Shown: in pieces, positions 22,865 to 35,510 of the stretch
Layout: each line of letters opens with the position of its first letter
How positions within the stretch are numbered: position 1 is the stretch's first letter
Assembly: GCA_947579605.1 (NCBI GenBank)
Contig: OX388324.1
Location: forward strand, 21,211,746-21,275,745
Direction of reading: 5' to 3'
Length of the DNA stretch: 64,000 nucleotides
DNA from: Athripsodes cinereus
Taxonomy: Eukaryota; Arthropoda; Insecta; Trichoptera; Leptoceridae
The notes under the pieces: generated by a model
What the model saw: only the letters and a program-made list of their open reading frames with translations
The model's database searches: none
Told to the model about the DNA's origin: nothing
Program-made: the position numbers and the translations under genes

Positions 22865-23060
22865 AAATACTCAAGCTGTCCTCTTCGTGCCAATAAAAAT
22901 TGAGACACTCAAGATGGGTTGCAAACTTTATCGCTGAATTTAAAACGTAAATTGTCTTTATTTTTTTAACTCTTTCCTTTTTGAAAGTCTTATATGTTTA
23001 ATTTACAAATAACTGTCTTTTACAGGACTCTACTAGAAATCTTAGGGATATTTATTATAT
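22865..23060 (-). repeat. Family A repeat, diverged
   Basis: Plus-strand reading: CAAGCTGTCCTCTTCGTGCC, ATGGGTTGCAAACTTTATCG, CTGAATTTAAAACGTAAATT, and after ~60 bp GTCTTTTACAGGACTCTACT. Confidence 0.65.
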
Positions 23061-23514
23061 TCCGGTTATTTTGGGAGGGATCTCAATACAATAATATAAA
23101 AATCATTATTCAAATTATTGAAATAAAATGCTATAGTGAAAATGTTGCCGAGCGAATATTCAATAATTTGATCCCAGCTAGTGTTTGTAATTTTGTGGGA
23201 CGTTATAAAAACATCCTTTTATTCTTCTTGTATTATTTTATTTTCTTTAAATTTGAATTCAAATTTCATCTTCCATTCATTATACATGTAAAAATAAATA
23301 AGATAGGTAGGTGCCAAAATTATATTCGAAATCTCGAAATTGTGAAAATCCGTAATTATCATTTTACAGAGATAGATACACAGAAATCCTGGAAATGTTA
23401 TGATACAAGATATTTCGGTACAATAATACTCGTACAACAATGGTTTTGTATTTTTCATTGAAATTCATTTACGCATTGTACATTGGTTGGATTTAAAGGC
23501 GGGGTGGTCATAAA
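23061..23514. other. No gene recognised
   Basis: The long frame 22994-23461 starts inside family A and shows no domain, so I treat it as chance. Confidence 0.45.
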
Positions 23515-24603
23515 TAGAGATGGAAGAAACGAATAATTTCAACAATCGATGTTTTTTTGTTCGAAATTACGACTCAATCGAATGAATAACCAACCGATAA
23601 TTAGGTACAAATGATCGATTTCCCGAATGAATATATAGACGATTTTCTTATGCTCTAAGCTCAACAATGGATTTTTTCTTTTACAGTATGGATACATAGC
23701 TTATGTCGTATGGATGTTAATAATAATAATAATAGCTAGATATTTTTTTTAACATGCGCCGTTTTGTGGAAAAACTACCGAAAGGGCCCATTCAAGAATC
23801 ATAGCATCTCCTGAACATTTTTTTTGCAATCTTTGGTTGGATAGAATAAATCACTCTCAGCTGAACAAATTTTCATTCGGATTCAATCTTTAAATCAGTT
23901 TGTGAACGAATACTTTTTCTTCTTTTTATTTTTAGTAGATATAGAATACCTCCATGTTGGTACTCCACGAGAAACGCACATTATATGCGGCGAAAAATTA
24001 CTCACTGAGTGATGTGACCAAAAGTAGGTACAAGAGTTATTGCTGCGATAGCTATTAATAGAATACGAATTAGCCATGAAAGATGCGGACATCTTCCTTA
24101 CTTGTGAGGCAAGAGAGAGCCAGATTGAAACCATATGCCATATTGTGAAATATTTTTCCCGTAGTAAGTTTGCTAGGGGTATAAGATGAGATTCATTTGG
24201 TGTCATCAAGGGCAATTGAGTATATTAATATATAGAAACGCAGATCTACAGCAGATCGATAATTCTGTTCACAAAGGTCACCTGCATAAGATGATGATGA
24301 GTACTTCATATATTCCAAGAGCCATATTATACCTTTTTGTATCTTCATACATGAATCAGAATTTCTCAAATTTTAATCTATTCATTTATTTATATTTTAT
24401 ATTATGACGAGGTCTAATGCCTTAGAATTGAGAACATTTGTAGTATTCTTGAGATGCTTTCACACGTAAGTAACACTTTTATATAGTACAATAATAATAT
24501 TGTAGAGAAGTTTTCGTATTTGAGAAAAAGGTACTAGTAAATATACATAAGAGATCTTTCAACGATCGAGTGAATCGATTATTCGTGAGTATTGTCATCT
24601 CTA
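23515..24603. mobile_element. Probable non-autonomous hAT-type transposon
   Basis: The ends read TAGAGATGGAAG on the plus strand and TAGAGATGACAA on the minus strand from the right. ACGAATAAT and CGAT motifs recur inside both ends. TAGAGATG matches the usual hAT terminal pattern. The 8-bp flanks (GTCATAAA and CTGAGAAG) do not match, so either the target duplication has decayed or the borders are a few bases off. No transposase frame is present. Confidence 0.45.
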
Positions 24604-25827
24604 CTGAGAAGGGTTAGAGGGCTGCGGATGGCAGTGGGAGGCTGTTCTTCCAATTAACCATCTCCATGGGACGTCATGAAAGGTAATGCGAACAATACTC
24701 TGGCCTCGTATTCTTTTCAAACTGTCGTAAAACACAAATTAATGTAAATCAGATAATAACACCAGTCATTTCTGACGGGGTTCTCAAATTTAATGCATTT
24801 TAATTTTTTGAAAGGGTTCATGAATTTATGTTTATCATTATGAAAATCTTAACTTTTAATAACCTACAGAAAAGGTTGCCACTTCTGATAATTCTAAGTG
24901 GAAGTATTATAGACCTTACGTATAAAAGTTACGCATTTTTCAATTCACGATCTTGATTTTTTTATAATGTCATTTAAAAAGCGACGTGGTATAACCTTAA
25001 GATATTCAAGTTTGAATTATAGATCGATGGATTTCATTGAAAATTACTGGTAATATTAAGATATTATTTAACATTGGCTCAGTCCAAATTTTATTTTGAA
25101 TTAATGAGTGGGTTGATTTTGCAGTAGGTACTTCATTTCTTCACTATTCTCTGATTTGGACATCACCTCTTCCGTGAAATTCAAACAAAATTTTATATCA
25201 GGCGTAAAGTAAAAAAATCTTATCAGGTTTTTTTTTATCGCATTGTTCAAATTGTTTTGATAATATCATGAAAGCGAAAGAAAATATGAGACAAAAGAAA
25301 AGACAGGCATTCCCTAGAATAAAAAATGTATACGTACGTCAAATTGGAAAGTCATCTTATATTGTTGGAGTTTCCAAGAAGCATGACTTAGCAGAATAAG
25401 GAAACAACTTGTGACCTTTTAAGTAATAAAGCTCTGATCAGATTTCACAATTAGGAATAATTGGAATTGACTAGAATGGAGGAAAGTTTGTAGTACTAGA
25501 AAGTACTTATAACTCCTTGTACTTCTTGCACCCGTTAACAATCCTTTCGGAAAGGCAAGACACTCAGTAAATAGGCTTTTTTTCAATGTTTGAACGAGTA
25601 ATTATTGTAGTACCCAAAGCTCTGGTTCAAATTTAAATATGAATTGCAGATTTTTTTTAAATGTAGCTCACTCAACAATTCCTTAAAAATATGTATGTAT
25701 ATCAGCTACATTGTGAGATTTTCTTCGAAAGCACATGATCGAAACATACCTAATCACTTTAGAGTGATTCTATGAAAATTTAGCAATTTACTTAATAATT
25801 GAATATGTTTCGTTCTGCTATAGAATG
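24604..25827. other. No gene recognised
   Basis: A GC-richer patch at 24605-24700 may be a remnant of a coding element, but I cannot frame it. The rest is AT-rich. Confidence 0.4.
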
Positions 25828-26060
25828 ACATACACGAGAGAGACATTTTTTGACCTCTCAGGTGATTTGTCAATCATGGATAAGAAGTTGAAAGACTTAG
25901 GTCAATTGATTCTTGATAGTGACCTTAGAAGCGAAAAGACGTCCTCCTCGTGTTTGATAAATTAAAAGTTGAGGAAAACGCCTGTTTCAATTAACCAACG
26001 ATGGATTTCTACTACTTTTGCACCAACATAATATGTATAGGCCCCTTAGTGAAATTCTTA
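25828..26060. repeat. Family B repeat, extended fold-back copy
   Basis: ACACGAGAGAGACATTTTTT is mirrored by AAAAGACGTCCTCCTCGTGT about 110 bp downstream. The trailing block TTTCTACTACTTTTGCACCA follows. Confidence 0.55.
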
Positions 26061-26985
26061 ATACTCTGGTGTGGTCATAGCTATCAGTCAATTTCTAACA
26101 AGTGATCGTCAATGGTGTGATTTTATGTGACATTTAGAATGGAAGAATTTTTATATTTATAAATATTTTACTTTCAAACAAACAATCTAATTAAAAACAA
26201 TCTAAACTATAAATATATCCTTAAATACTAGTAAGTGTCCCTCAAGTAATAATTACTATGATATGTATACTTAGCATTCAAGGTCGGTATGAGGTAGCGA
26301 ATGGTTGATACTAAAGCGTGTATAAGGATTACTTCACATACATATGTAGACTTTCTATAAATCAATCAAACTCTCTCCCTCAGTTAGGCTCAGCATGTCA
26401 CTAATTGAAACTCACTGATTACTATAAAATAAGTAGGTACTTTCATTATTTTGATTATTTATTGCAAGCTATTTTCACTTTTGTTCACTTAATTATTTTA
26501 CTTTTTGGATGGCTTCGGCTTGTATTATTAATAATCACTTCAAATCAAATCCTTGGTTCCCTTCCAGAAAGCCACTGCAACGCTTCCAGGGTCAACCTAT
26601 GGATGTTTTTACTTTTATTTGCACTCAGCGTATATTTTGTACTACAAGATTGTCTTTTGATCGTTGTCAACGAGTCGATTATTGTTTTCTTTTTGCAAAT
26701 GTGTTTTATCAAATATAATAAAGTAATTGGTATAGGTTACTAAATTTTCTGATAAAAATAATGTTTTAATAAATCTTATAAAACTCTTTATAAACAGTGA
26801 AAAGCGAAGAGATTTTCGACTACCATTCGCTACTTACTTATTGTCCTTAAAATATTTTTCTTATTACGATCTAGAAATACTTGAGGTGGAAAATTGAGTT
26901 CTACTGAGTTTCAAATTGTTGATTTTTGAAATAGAAAACATTCTTAATACATATTTATTCATACACTTGAAATAGATATTTCGAA
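26061..26985. other. No supported gene; two overlapping open frames at 26405-26743
   Basis: One frame encodes 112 mostly hydrophobic residues and another 69 residues across the same bases. Neither shows a recognisable family, and hydrophobic frames are common in AT-rich DNA. Confidence 0.4.
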
Positions 26986-26988
26986 GAT

Positions 26989-27153
26989 GTTGTGCGATGG
27001 GGCAGAACAATAAGATGCTTCTGGAGAGATCATGTGGGAAGGGCGAGCTCAGATCGAGTGGTTAGAATAGCAGCAGACGAACGCATGATAGGAAACAAAC
27101 CCCCAGGAAGACCACCTAAAAGATGGAGGGATAGCTGGGCATCCATCTCTTAG
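26989..27153 (+). pseudogene. RT C-terminal region of a non-LTR retrotransposon (family L3)
   Basis: An open 54-codon frame reads TIRCFWRDHVGRASSDRVVR and then KPPGRPPKRWRDSW before a stop. This is the GHVxRxxxxR...GRPxxRWxD segment that precedes the C-terminus of many insect RTs. Coding resemblance continues past the stop but is damaged. It is truncated on both sides. Confidence 0.7.
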
Positions 27154-28879
27154 GAGGAGCTTTCTAGAATCACAGGACATAGTCCTAACTGAAGCAGAAA
27201 AAGAAATAGATATAAACATTTTTCATATCCTCAAATTTAAGTTATTATCATGCGTTAAATGTTCATAATTTGAACGTTGCATTTCTTTAAAATCATTAAC
27301 TTTTCGAGCACAATTTATATATTTTTTCAAACGTAATAAATGAGAAAGATAATAAATATGACACAATTAGGAATTTACCTTGCAATAGAGTTGATAGAAT
27401 GAAAGTGGCAAATCTTAGCGGAAATTTAATTCAAAATGGGTTAAAGTTGGTGTCTACCGCAAAGTGGTGGTATAAATGTAGGTGGATATTTATATAACTG
27501 GATAGAAATACCTTATAGGGTATAAATGGGGATTCGGGGTTTAGAGGATTGTGTCACCGGCTAATCTTAATGAGAGGAATGTTTTTGTTTTGTAAAGATC
27601 GCGTTATTAAGATAAATGTGTTGGCCAGATTAAATATTATTATTATTAAGTTAAATTAAAAAGGTTAACCCCGAGTTAATCTTAAGTGAATTTTAATTAT
27701 TGTATTATTATTATTATTATGAAGCTAAATTCTCTGTCTGTTTTCATTGTATATTTTTTCTGGATTTTAACTGGTTTACTATGTATAAATCTTTCACTCG
27801 TTTTGGGTAAATTTCCGTTAGTAAATTAGGAAAAAATAATCAAATGCTGAAAAGAAATAACTATTAGGCATGCATTATTTCTTTACAGCATTTTTTAACT
27901 ATTGATGGACATAAACCTCCCCTGTAATTCATCAATAGAGTCCCTGGTAAAAATAGGTTTCACACTATTTTTTCGAGTGTCCTGTAACAGGAGGAACATA
28001 GTTTATTTTTTCATTCTTTATTGTAGGCTAATTAATCACAATATATACAACTTTATTTAAAAATGCATTCAAATAAGATGTAATCAAAAGACAAACGGCG
28101 AGTTTATCGTAAAAGCAGGATTTCTTCCAATTAACCCAAAGATACAAAAAAACAGAATTATAAAATAAGCATGCATAATATATACAAAGGCACAGAAAAA
28201 ATACATAAATATGTACAGAAAAAAAATTGTGAAAGAAATCGTTCTAAAGATACCATTACTAAAAGATGTGATTTCATAATTATAAGGCGAACATTAAAAA
28301 CGAGGCTACTGTTCTGAAATACAGTATCTCGTATCCCTATTTCAGTACCTATGTGCGTATACGAGAGAGAGAGTGAGTCTATAAAAGTGTCACATGACGT
28401 GACCATCCCAGAGACCTGCCTGACACAGTATGACCCCGTGGTTAATTAGCAACAGAACGGGATTTATTATTCTTTTAAGGTACCTACCATAACATATTAC
28501 TAACACCTTTACAAAAGTGTCCTCACATAACTTTTTACAGGTACAATTCTGTTACAAATAGTATTTTACTAGAAAAGAGGGCAGAAGGGTGAAAGAGGAA
28601 TATTAATTTTTATATGATTGTTGAAAAGTGAAAAATTACAGTTTCCAGAAAAATAAATGAATAACGTTACATTATAAAAGAGACGAAGCAGATTTTTTCA
28701 ATCTCTGAAGATGGCCTCAGCATGTGGATCGAAAATACGTAAGAACAAAATAAAAAATACACACCGCTGCTTACTTGAAATGAATTTTCTAATTAATGTT
28801 CGGAATATTTACAAATTTTATGCTGATTAGAATTTGTTGCTGACTGGTTGATCTAAGAGCCGATAAAGTATTGAACTTA
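27154..28879. other. No gene; one small family A scrap at 27941-27996
   Basis: CGAGTGTCCTGTAACAGGAG at 27974 matches family A. The rest is AT-rich with short (ATT)n runs at 27640 and 27710. CTGAAGATGGCC...GATCGAAAA at 28697-28733 resembles a hammerhead core but pairs poorly. Confidence 0.4.
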
Positions 28880-29155
28880 TTTTTCCGGCTTCATTTAGAC
28901 GGGAGCTCTTGATCCTTTTGAGATCTGAAATATGATATCCCAAAAAATGCTTGCTTCTACGGTTTGCATTAAATGTTTCTCGATTGTTGGACTTTGTATT
29001 GTGAAAGTGAGAATGGAGCAATTGGTTAACGTTGGCTATGGGTACCAAAAGCGATCATTTAAGCTACCTTAGGGCTAGTTTGTAAGCGTTAGGACGCCTT
29101 TCTCAATTCTCCCCATTAGATTTTGCACAATGTTGTGTACATTGTGTAAACATGG
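28880..29155 (+). repeat. Dispersed repeat (family C), copy 1
   Basis: TTCTACGGTTTGCATTAAAT, TCTCGATTGTTGGACTT, GGTACCAAAAGCGATCA and GGACGCCTTTCTCAATTCTC recur in the same order at 38740-38990. Confidence 0.65.
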
Positions 29156-29175
29156 TTATTCAATCGAAATGTTGA

Positions 29176-29265
29176 ATTACAAGTAATTGTATTTTATATA
29201 GTGTTATGTAAATGATTGATATTACAAGTAATTGTATTTTATATAGTGTTATTTATCGATGGCAT
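29176..29265 (+). repeat. 45-bp tandem duplication
   Basis: ATTACAAGTAATTGTATTTT plus ATATAGTGTTAT appears twice in a row. Confidence 0.85.
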
Positions 29266-30313
29266 TTGTCAAAAATAAACATTTATAATATTAATCGTTG
29301 TGTATGGTTGGTAATGTTATTTATTAATTTTGAAAAGAAAGTAAGCGACGACTCAGGATGATTTTTATTTCAGTACTTTTTAATAGCCTTTGTGAAGTTA
29401 TTCATTGATATCAGTTGTATGCTAGCTGTGCTAGGTTCAGTAAACATTTCTATTTATGGAAAACAAAAATGAACGCAAAAGCCTCCTTACGGAATTTATA
29501 AATAATTATGATAGCGTTCAATAAAAAATAACATACCTTATTTAATAAACCTAATATCTAGTGGAAAATAGCAGTGATATTGATTTCGGTAACATTTCTA
29601 TATGAACCCTAGTCATTTTGATACCTTAACAATATTTAGTATTATTAGGTGTAAATGTCAATTTAGTTTCTATTGGCCCTTTGTCTTACAAGTGACAGTT
29701 ATCTGTTTCTGAATATCACTCTTCTTCCCCCCACCTTCATTTTATCTTTTATACAGTATAAATGTACATCTTTCTACCTGCCCTCTATAACAGAAGCTTG
29801 CTATAAGCTTCCATCCTTCGTTAACAAATTAATTTTGTCAAGGTTGCCATCAAAGGTATAATAAAGGGAAATATAACTTAATCCAGGTAGTACGAAAACA
29901 GGCATCTTCAACATAAAATTCATGATACCATACAATTTTTGTAGTACAGCCATACTAAACAATGATATTTCTTTTAAAGGAAATTCAATTCAACAATATT
30001 ATACTGTACATTACACGAATAAAAAAATCCGCATAATCATTATACACGTAGGTGTATACCTATAGACTGTACAGTCAGTTGTAAAAATAATCAAAATGTT
30101 CTTATTTGCAGTAGGTACTATTTTTTAGTGAAACATACACATCTTTGTTATAATTTGTTTTCATTTTGTTTTTTGCTGTGGATTTGTTTATTAGCTTTTA
30201 TGAAATATTTTTTACATTTTGACGTGGTGCATACGGGACCCTTTTCATTCTTTTAGTACTAAAGAAAAATAATTTATGTGTCTGTAGTTATTTATTATGG
30301 AAGATGTTGAATA
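29266..30313. other. No gene recognised
   Basis: AT-rich, with a pyrimidine-rich 62-codon frame at 29673 that I do not recognise. Confidence 0.45.
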
Positions 30314-30480
30314 ATAATAATAATAATAAAAAGATGATTTGTATTTGGCGCTGTTTCATGGTCCGTGACCATCTCAAGAGCGCCGTGGCTTTTTAGTCAA
30401 GTTGGAAGCATCTTCTAGGTCAAACATGAAGTTCATGTAACGCTGCTGCCACTGCAGAGGACTCTCTATCTTTATTGAAG
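30314..30480 (-). mobile_element. 3' end of non-LTR element L7
   Basis: On the minus strand GCTCTTGAGATGGTCACGGA and CCATGAAACAGCGCCAAATA run into an (ATT)n tail at 30314-30330. The same 3' end occurs at 35110-35180, 45885-45960 and, decayed, at 58780-58840. A microsatellite tail is typical of non-LTR retrotransposition. Confidence 0.7.
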
Positions 30481-31999
30481 AATAAAGAATATAGATATTT
30501 ACTAGCTGACCCGGCAAACGATGTTTTGCCATACACATTATGTCATATATATTTGCCATATACTAATATCGCTATTAAAAAATAGGGGTTAATAGTAATT
30601 GGGTAAAAAATTAGGGCTGTATGAATTTTTTAATGTCTCACCATAAAAAAAAAATTGTAATACAAACTATTTCCGTACATAAATATAAAGCAACAACCCA
30701 AAAGTCAACAAAAAAATATTAAGTTAGTGACTCTAACGACAAAATGAACGCAATAATAATGAAGTCAATATAGTTAACTGTAAGAGGTGAATAAATTTAA
30801 TTTGGAAATTATACAGTGTTTTTAAATTCATTTTAATTATAATGAATTTCCAAAGTGTTAACACAAAAACATTTGATTTATTATAGTTAACTGTGTTTAC
30901 AGAAAATATAAAAAAGTGAATAAAAACAATAATTATGCTTAGCAAATAAAGTACTATAAAGGTGTAGAAATTTAAATTAATTAAAAACAATAAATAAATG
31001 AGTTAATCAAAAGCAATAGAGATTTACAAACAATGTTTAAAAGATTATTATAAAAAACGCGCAGTGGTGAATAGTTAGTTTTTTTTGTTGTTGCCTGTGT
31101 CAATTGATAAGTGTCCATGTGTAGTTTATGGAGTAAAAACGAAAAAAAATGATTTCTTCTCATACCAGCAATTAATGTTGTCTGGAGAACTTATTATGAT
31201 TTTGAACGGAATATTGAGTTGTACTTGGATTGTGATTTGTTTGTTAATTTTTCATCTACATAAATAAACTTCCACCAAGCATCGTCGAACGACAACATTA
31301 ACTAAATTAATACATTACTGAATCAAAGTCATAATAAAATAATTAGATAATAACAAGGCGGAACACTTATCCTACACGTAACATAATAATATAATTTATT
31401 ATGAATATTCAAAACTCGGCACTCTCTAATAATATCATACAAAGTTATCTACAAGGTAAATTTTCTCAGTGAAACTCAGTTTTTTTTTAATTTCTGAATA
31501 TAGAACGTTTATTAAAAATTACAGTTTCAATTATAGTTTCAGCAACAGCTGTATGCAAATAGTGTCAACTATTTATTAACCTCTGGATCTCTTTCAACAA
31601 TGTTCATATTTGACAAAAAAAGAGCTTGACATGTAAATATTGAACGAATGAAACTATCATATAATTATGTAAGGTATTGATTGAGTTGAAGTATATTTTG
31701 TAACATGCATTTGAGGAGTGCAATGCCCAATTGATTGTATCCAGCATGAGATGATCATACTTAGATATGCTGGGACAATACCTCTACATAAAGCTGTCGT
31801 TGTGTTTTATAAGAGAGAATTTCAAAATCTTTGGTAAGTTTTCAGGTAACTAGCTAAATTTGATTAGCTTCTTTTCTAAGTCTTGAAATATAAAATCTTC
31901 ATGTGTTAAATTAACGTATATTAGGTACCTCATACAATGGATGATTATAAAAATAAACTCACAATATAGCTTGACATGTTACCAAAACTAAAAGTGAAC
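30481..31999. other. No gene recognised
   Basis: AT-rich. Open frames at 30733, 30981 and 31085 are all low-complexity and overlap on both strands. Confidence 0.45.
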
Positions 32000-32003
32000 A
32001 AAT

Positions 32004-32548
32004 CGATGGTATAAAGCAAAAAAGACACATGTCCACTTTTTAGGTAAAATGAGTTTATACATGTACAAGATCGTTTGCAACGCCATCTATGTCCTGACTA
32101 AATAATATCAACAATCTTAATATCATTATTGAAATATTTAATAAAAACCAAATGTCACATGTCCACAAATGCACTTTGTTTTGTGCACAGATGTGACATG
32201 TCACATAAGATATGAAGATTCTAAAAAACAAATGCCTATCTAGGACGGACATGTGTCATCTGTGCACGCATAAACGTATCCCAATAGTCGCCGTGAGCGG
32301 CGCTTCCATCACACTTCGAAACACATGTCCATGACCATCATCTAGAAATGGTTATTCTTGACATTCTGGTTAAAAATATAATAAAAAATAAGTAATAAAT
32401 GACATTACAAAAAAACAAAGGTTATGATTTTCAACACCTTCTGCATTAATTTGAAGCTAGTGAATTAATTGAGAATCTCAAACTTCAAAATCCTGTTTTC
32501 TATTAACTGTCAAATGTGGACATGTGTCTTTTGTGCTTTATACCATCG
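32004..32548. mobile_element. Non-autonomous inverted-repeat DNA transposon
   Basis: The ends are inverted copies over about 40 bp: CGATGGTATAAAGCAAAAAA on the left and CGATGGTATAAAGCACAAAA from the right. AAAT flanks both sides (32000-32003 and 32549-32552), a 4-bp target duplication. The palindromic word ACATGT, mostly as ACATGTCC or GGACATGTG, occurs six times inside, which could be transposase binding sites. No coding region. Confidence 0.85.
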
Positions 32549-32562
32549 AAATATACATGATT

Positions 32563-32676
32563 CTGGAGTGGGAAGCCAAAATAGGCACGAGAGGTATCGT
32601 GAGGCCTCAGGTTGGATGGTCTGATCTGGTCAAGAAAATTGCTGGAGCTCTTTGTTCGAAGGTGAATCTAAAATGA
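32563..32676 (+). pseudogene. RT C-terminal remnant of a non-LTR element (family L4)
   Basis: The frame reads LEWEAKIGTRGIVRPQVGWS and DLVKKIAGAL to a double stop. This fits the WxPxxGxRxxGRPQxRWSDDLxKxAG region of insect RTs, with an internal deletion. A matching last segment sits at 39791-39859. Confidence 0.6.
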
Positions 32677-33514
32677 TGACAGAAGAAGAAAAATAATAGT
32701 GTAATAATTAATGTTATGATTGTCGAAAATAACTAATCAATAAAAGGGGCACCATTTAAATTTCGATTTTTGGAAAAACCGTTAATATTTGAGTCCACTC
32801 TTGTTATGATGATTCTCTATAAAAGTTATTTTAAAATAATGCAAAAATCCATGACCTTTTGTAGCTGAGATAAAATTTATAATTAAAAAAAAAAAATAAA
32901 AATCTGTTTCACAATGTGTTCCAAGTACACATTTTGTATAAAATAGCAAACTTTACCACGGAATAGTCATGATGAACAAACATCTATCTTTTTAAAATTA
33001 ACTGAAATTTAAAGAGCAGTCCTCGTTCATTTGCCTAATAGTCCAGTTTTGTATGTATTTTGTTGAACACACAAATAAACATGCAAATTATTACAGTGAT
33101 ATTATTGTGAACAACATATATTAAAACTATTACGGAACATGATAATATTTTGGTAATTAAATATTATATAATTAATAAGGCGGAAGTCACATTATTATAT
33201 GCTAAACTGAATTCCGTACTATAATACTTGTAGGTAAGTATATCTAGATGAGATAATATAATATTCTAATTAAATTATAGAATTAAAGTTGTTATAATAT
33301 TCATAATAATGTTTGTAGCGAAATGTAGGTAAGTGAATGTTTAATAGATATTGTAGTTGTCCCACGTACGTGATTTGTAAACAAATTTAGTACTTATGAA
33401 TTCATATTAACATAGGTAAGTATTTGTGAAGTTTTTATTTTTATTTCTTGTTATCAATTATGTTCGAATCTTGGACTTCCGAGTGGAAGATTAACTGTTC
33501 AAATACAACTACCA
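32677..33514. other. No gene recognised
   Basis: AT-rich spacer; no shared repeats apart from GTAGGTAAGT-type words. Confidence 0.45.
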
Positions 33515-33625
33515 GTTATCTATCTATCTATGCTCTCACGTCCCATCCCAATTGGGATAGGCAGAGAAAACGACAGGCCATGTTAGCCTATCATGTCATG
33601 TAATTTCTCATACGCATACGCCGAT
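33515..33625 (-). mobile_element. 3' end of non-LTR element L8, internally deleted
   Basis: The minus strand has AAGAAATCGGCGTATGCGTA, TGAGAAATTACATGA, then TTTTCTCTGCCTATCCCAAT and GGGACGTGAGAGCATAG. This follows the copy at 55380-55530 with the middle missing. Confidence 0.6.
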
Positions 33626-33714
33626 TTCTTTTACTCAACATGCAGTCATCCTTGAGAGTTTGGTTCACGTGTCACTTAGTTTCAGGCTTTTCTAAATTTA
33701 AAACTCAATTTACT

Positions 33715-33900
33715 GTGTCGGTGTTTAAGTAGTAGAATTCCATAATGAAATTAAAAAACAAATGTTTTTCCACTACAAAGATTTAATTTAAGAGAGACGC
33801 CATTGATAATGTCCTAGAAAGATGAAAGACGTTTCTCTCAATTAGAATCTAAAGAGTGGAAAAACTGTTTGTTTTTTTTTTAATTTCATTTAATATACCT
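33715..33900. repeat. Family B fold-back copy
   Basis: AATGAAATTAAAAAACAAAT, GTTTTTCCACT and GAGAGACGCC are mirrored by GACGTTTCTCTC, AGTGGAAAAACTG and TTTTTAATTTCATT. The block beginning ACTGTGTCGGTGTTTAAGTA is the family B trailing block in reverse. Confidence 0.75.
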
Positions 33901-34959
33901 ACAAGGTTGTTTAGAGTAGGTATATTTTTCTATAATTATGTCATAATCTCAGATAAATCTTATTAAAAAATAATTATATTCTAAAAGCCAGTTGTTTGGT
34001 TGTGTTTTGAGATTATTCAATGGTAGTTAGAAAATTAGAACTATTATTCTAAAACAAGGCTTCTAAAAGACTAAACAATTTTCTTTCACAACGCGTTGGT
34101 AGTTTGTTTGACGTCTACACAAGAATAATCACTTTGAGTTAAGAATGTTTTGAGTTAAGAAACTTTAACTGAAAAGTTAGAAAAAGAATTTACGTGAAAT
34201 CCCTACAGAAGTATTTTTATTTTTTAATCTAAACAAACATACTCGTTTTCCGACTACACAAATAAAAAAAATCTTCAACAAAAAAGTGCCAAGTTGTAAA
34301 GCGATACACATTTATTCTATATGCATGGAAAAAATATTGTTGTATTGTAGTTTTTACGACATTGTAGTAAATCGCAAAGTGCAAAAAATCAGGAAGCTAC
34401 ACAGAGTAAAATAAAGAAAAATGTTATCACCGTACTGGAAAAATATATTCACCCATACTAACAATCATGGAATATATTATAAGTCTAACTGTTATATCAA
34501 ATTCTGATTAAGTGTCCTGCTACTCACAAATAGAGATTAACTGCCAAGCATTGTTATGACTTTATATTTAGTTAATGTTATTCCGGGCTGACAGCTGTGT
34601 TTGGCTCTTCCTATAATGACTCATGCTGATATTTGAAAAAAAAGTAACTAAATTTATATTTATTTCATTACCATTCGGCTAATAAATACACATGTCATAG
34701 AACACATAAAACACGTATCTATCATAAAATCAATAAACGAAATACATAGCAATAGCAAAGATTGAGAAGTGAATATTGATGAATATTGATGATAATATTG
34801 ATGGACTTATAATATATTCCATGATAAGGCTACTACATTCTACTATTATTTTAAATTCATAATTATATCAAAGAAAACACAAAAAAGAATTTAACCAACA
34901 GCAACTGCCAAAGCAACAGAACATTGGAAGGGTAGAATCTCACCCAAGCAGAGTTCAGG
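33901..34959. other. No gene recognised
   Basis: AT-rich sequence without motif-bearing frames. Confidence 0.45.
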
Positions 34960-35180
34960 GAGCACTGGGAAAACATATCAAAGAAAGGATCTTCAGAGCC
35001 GCCGCGCCAACTGCCGGAACAGATTGACCACAGACTGAATTGAGAGAGAATCAGTCCACCACCACGCTTAGAACCAAGTTAAAGATGCTGCTGTTCGGGA
35101 GAAGTCACGGCGCCCTTGAGATGGTCACGGACCATTAAACGGCGCCACATAAAAATGGTCCAATATTATTATTATTATTA
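34960..35180 (+). pseudogene. RT C-terminal tail and 3' end of non-LTR element L7
   Basis: The frames around 34995-35138 contain RAAAPT, then TELRENQSTTTLRTKLKMLL. This matches the FRAAAPxLWNxLPxELRxxxSxxxFxxKLKxxLF close of insect RTs, with two frameshifts and one internal stop. The 3' end CGCCCTTGAGATGGTCACGG, ATTAAACGGCGCC and an (ATT)n tail follow. It is the best L7 copy in the window. Confidence 0.7.
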
Positions 35181-35232
35181 TAAAATAAATTATACTTAAG
35201 TACTTTTACACATTCACGTTATATTCGAGAAG

Positions 35233-35402
35233 TCAGGAAGCCAGCGGACTAACCGCATGTAAGAAACATGTAGATTGTCCTCTCCGTGCCAATACAAGTA
35301 TGAGACATTCAGAATTTAAGATGTAAAATACCTGCTTTTTACAGGTTACTCGAAAATTTACGGAAACGAGTGGGAGGCCAATTCTTTGCTAGGTACTGCA
35401 CA
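35233..35402 (-). repeat. Family A repeat
   Basis: Plus-strand reading: GGAAGCCAGCGGACTAACCG, CATGTAAGAAACATGTAG, CCTCTCCGTGCCAATAC, CTTTTTACAGGTTACTCGAA, AGTGGGAGGCCAATTCTTTG. The GGATGGGTGGCAAACCTCATC block is deleted. Confidence 0.7.
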
Positions 35403-35510
35403 TTAAATTATTGTTGAGGTTTAATGGGAGTCCCCAGACTTCAGCGGTATTCGGAATTGATGATGAATCCCTTTCAATAAAGGTGTAACTAAAATTTTGA
35501 ATATTTTTTT

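Noticed and set aside
22994..23461. 155-codon plus-strand frame
   Set aside because: It starts inside a family A copy, is AT-driven (Ile, Phe, Lys, Asn, Tyr), and shows no domain; a second frame is open on the other strand over the same bases.
26405..26743. 112-codon hydrophobic frame, possibly a membrane receptor exon
   Set aside because: Hydrophobicity follows from T-rich codons, another frame is open over the same bases, and no receptor motif is visible.
28697..28733. Fifth hammerhead motif
   Set aside because: CTGAAGATGGCC and GATCGAAAA are suggestive, but stem II pairs poorly and no self-complementary stem III ending in UH follows.
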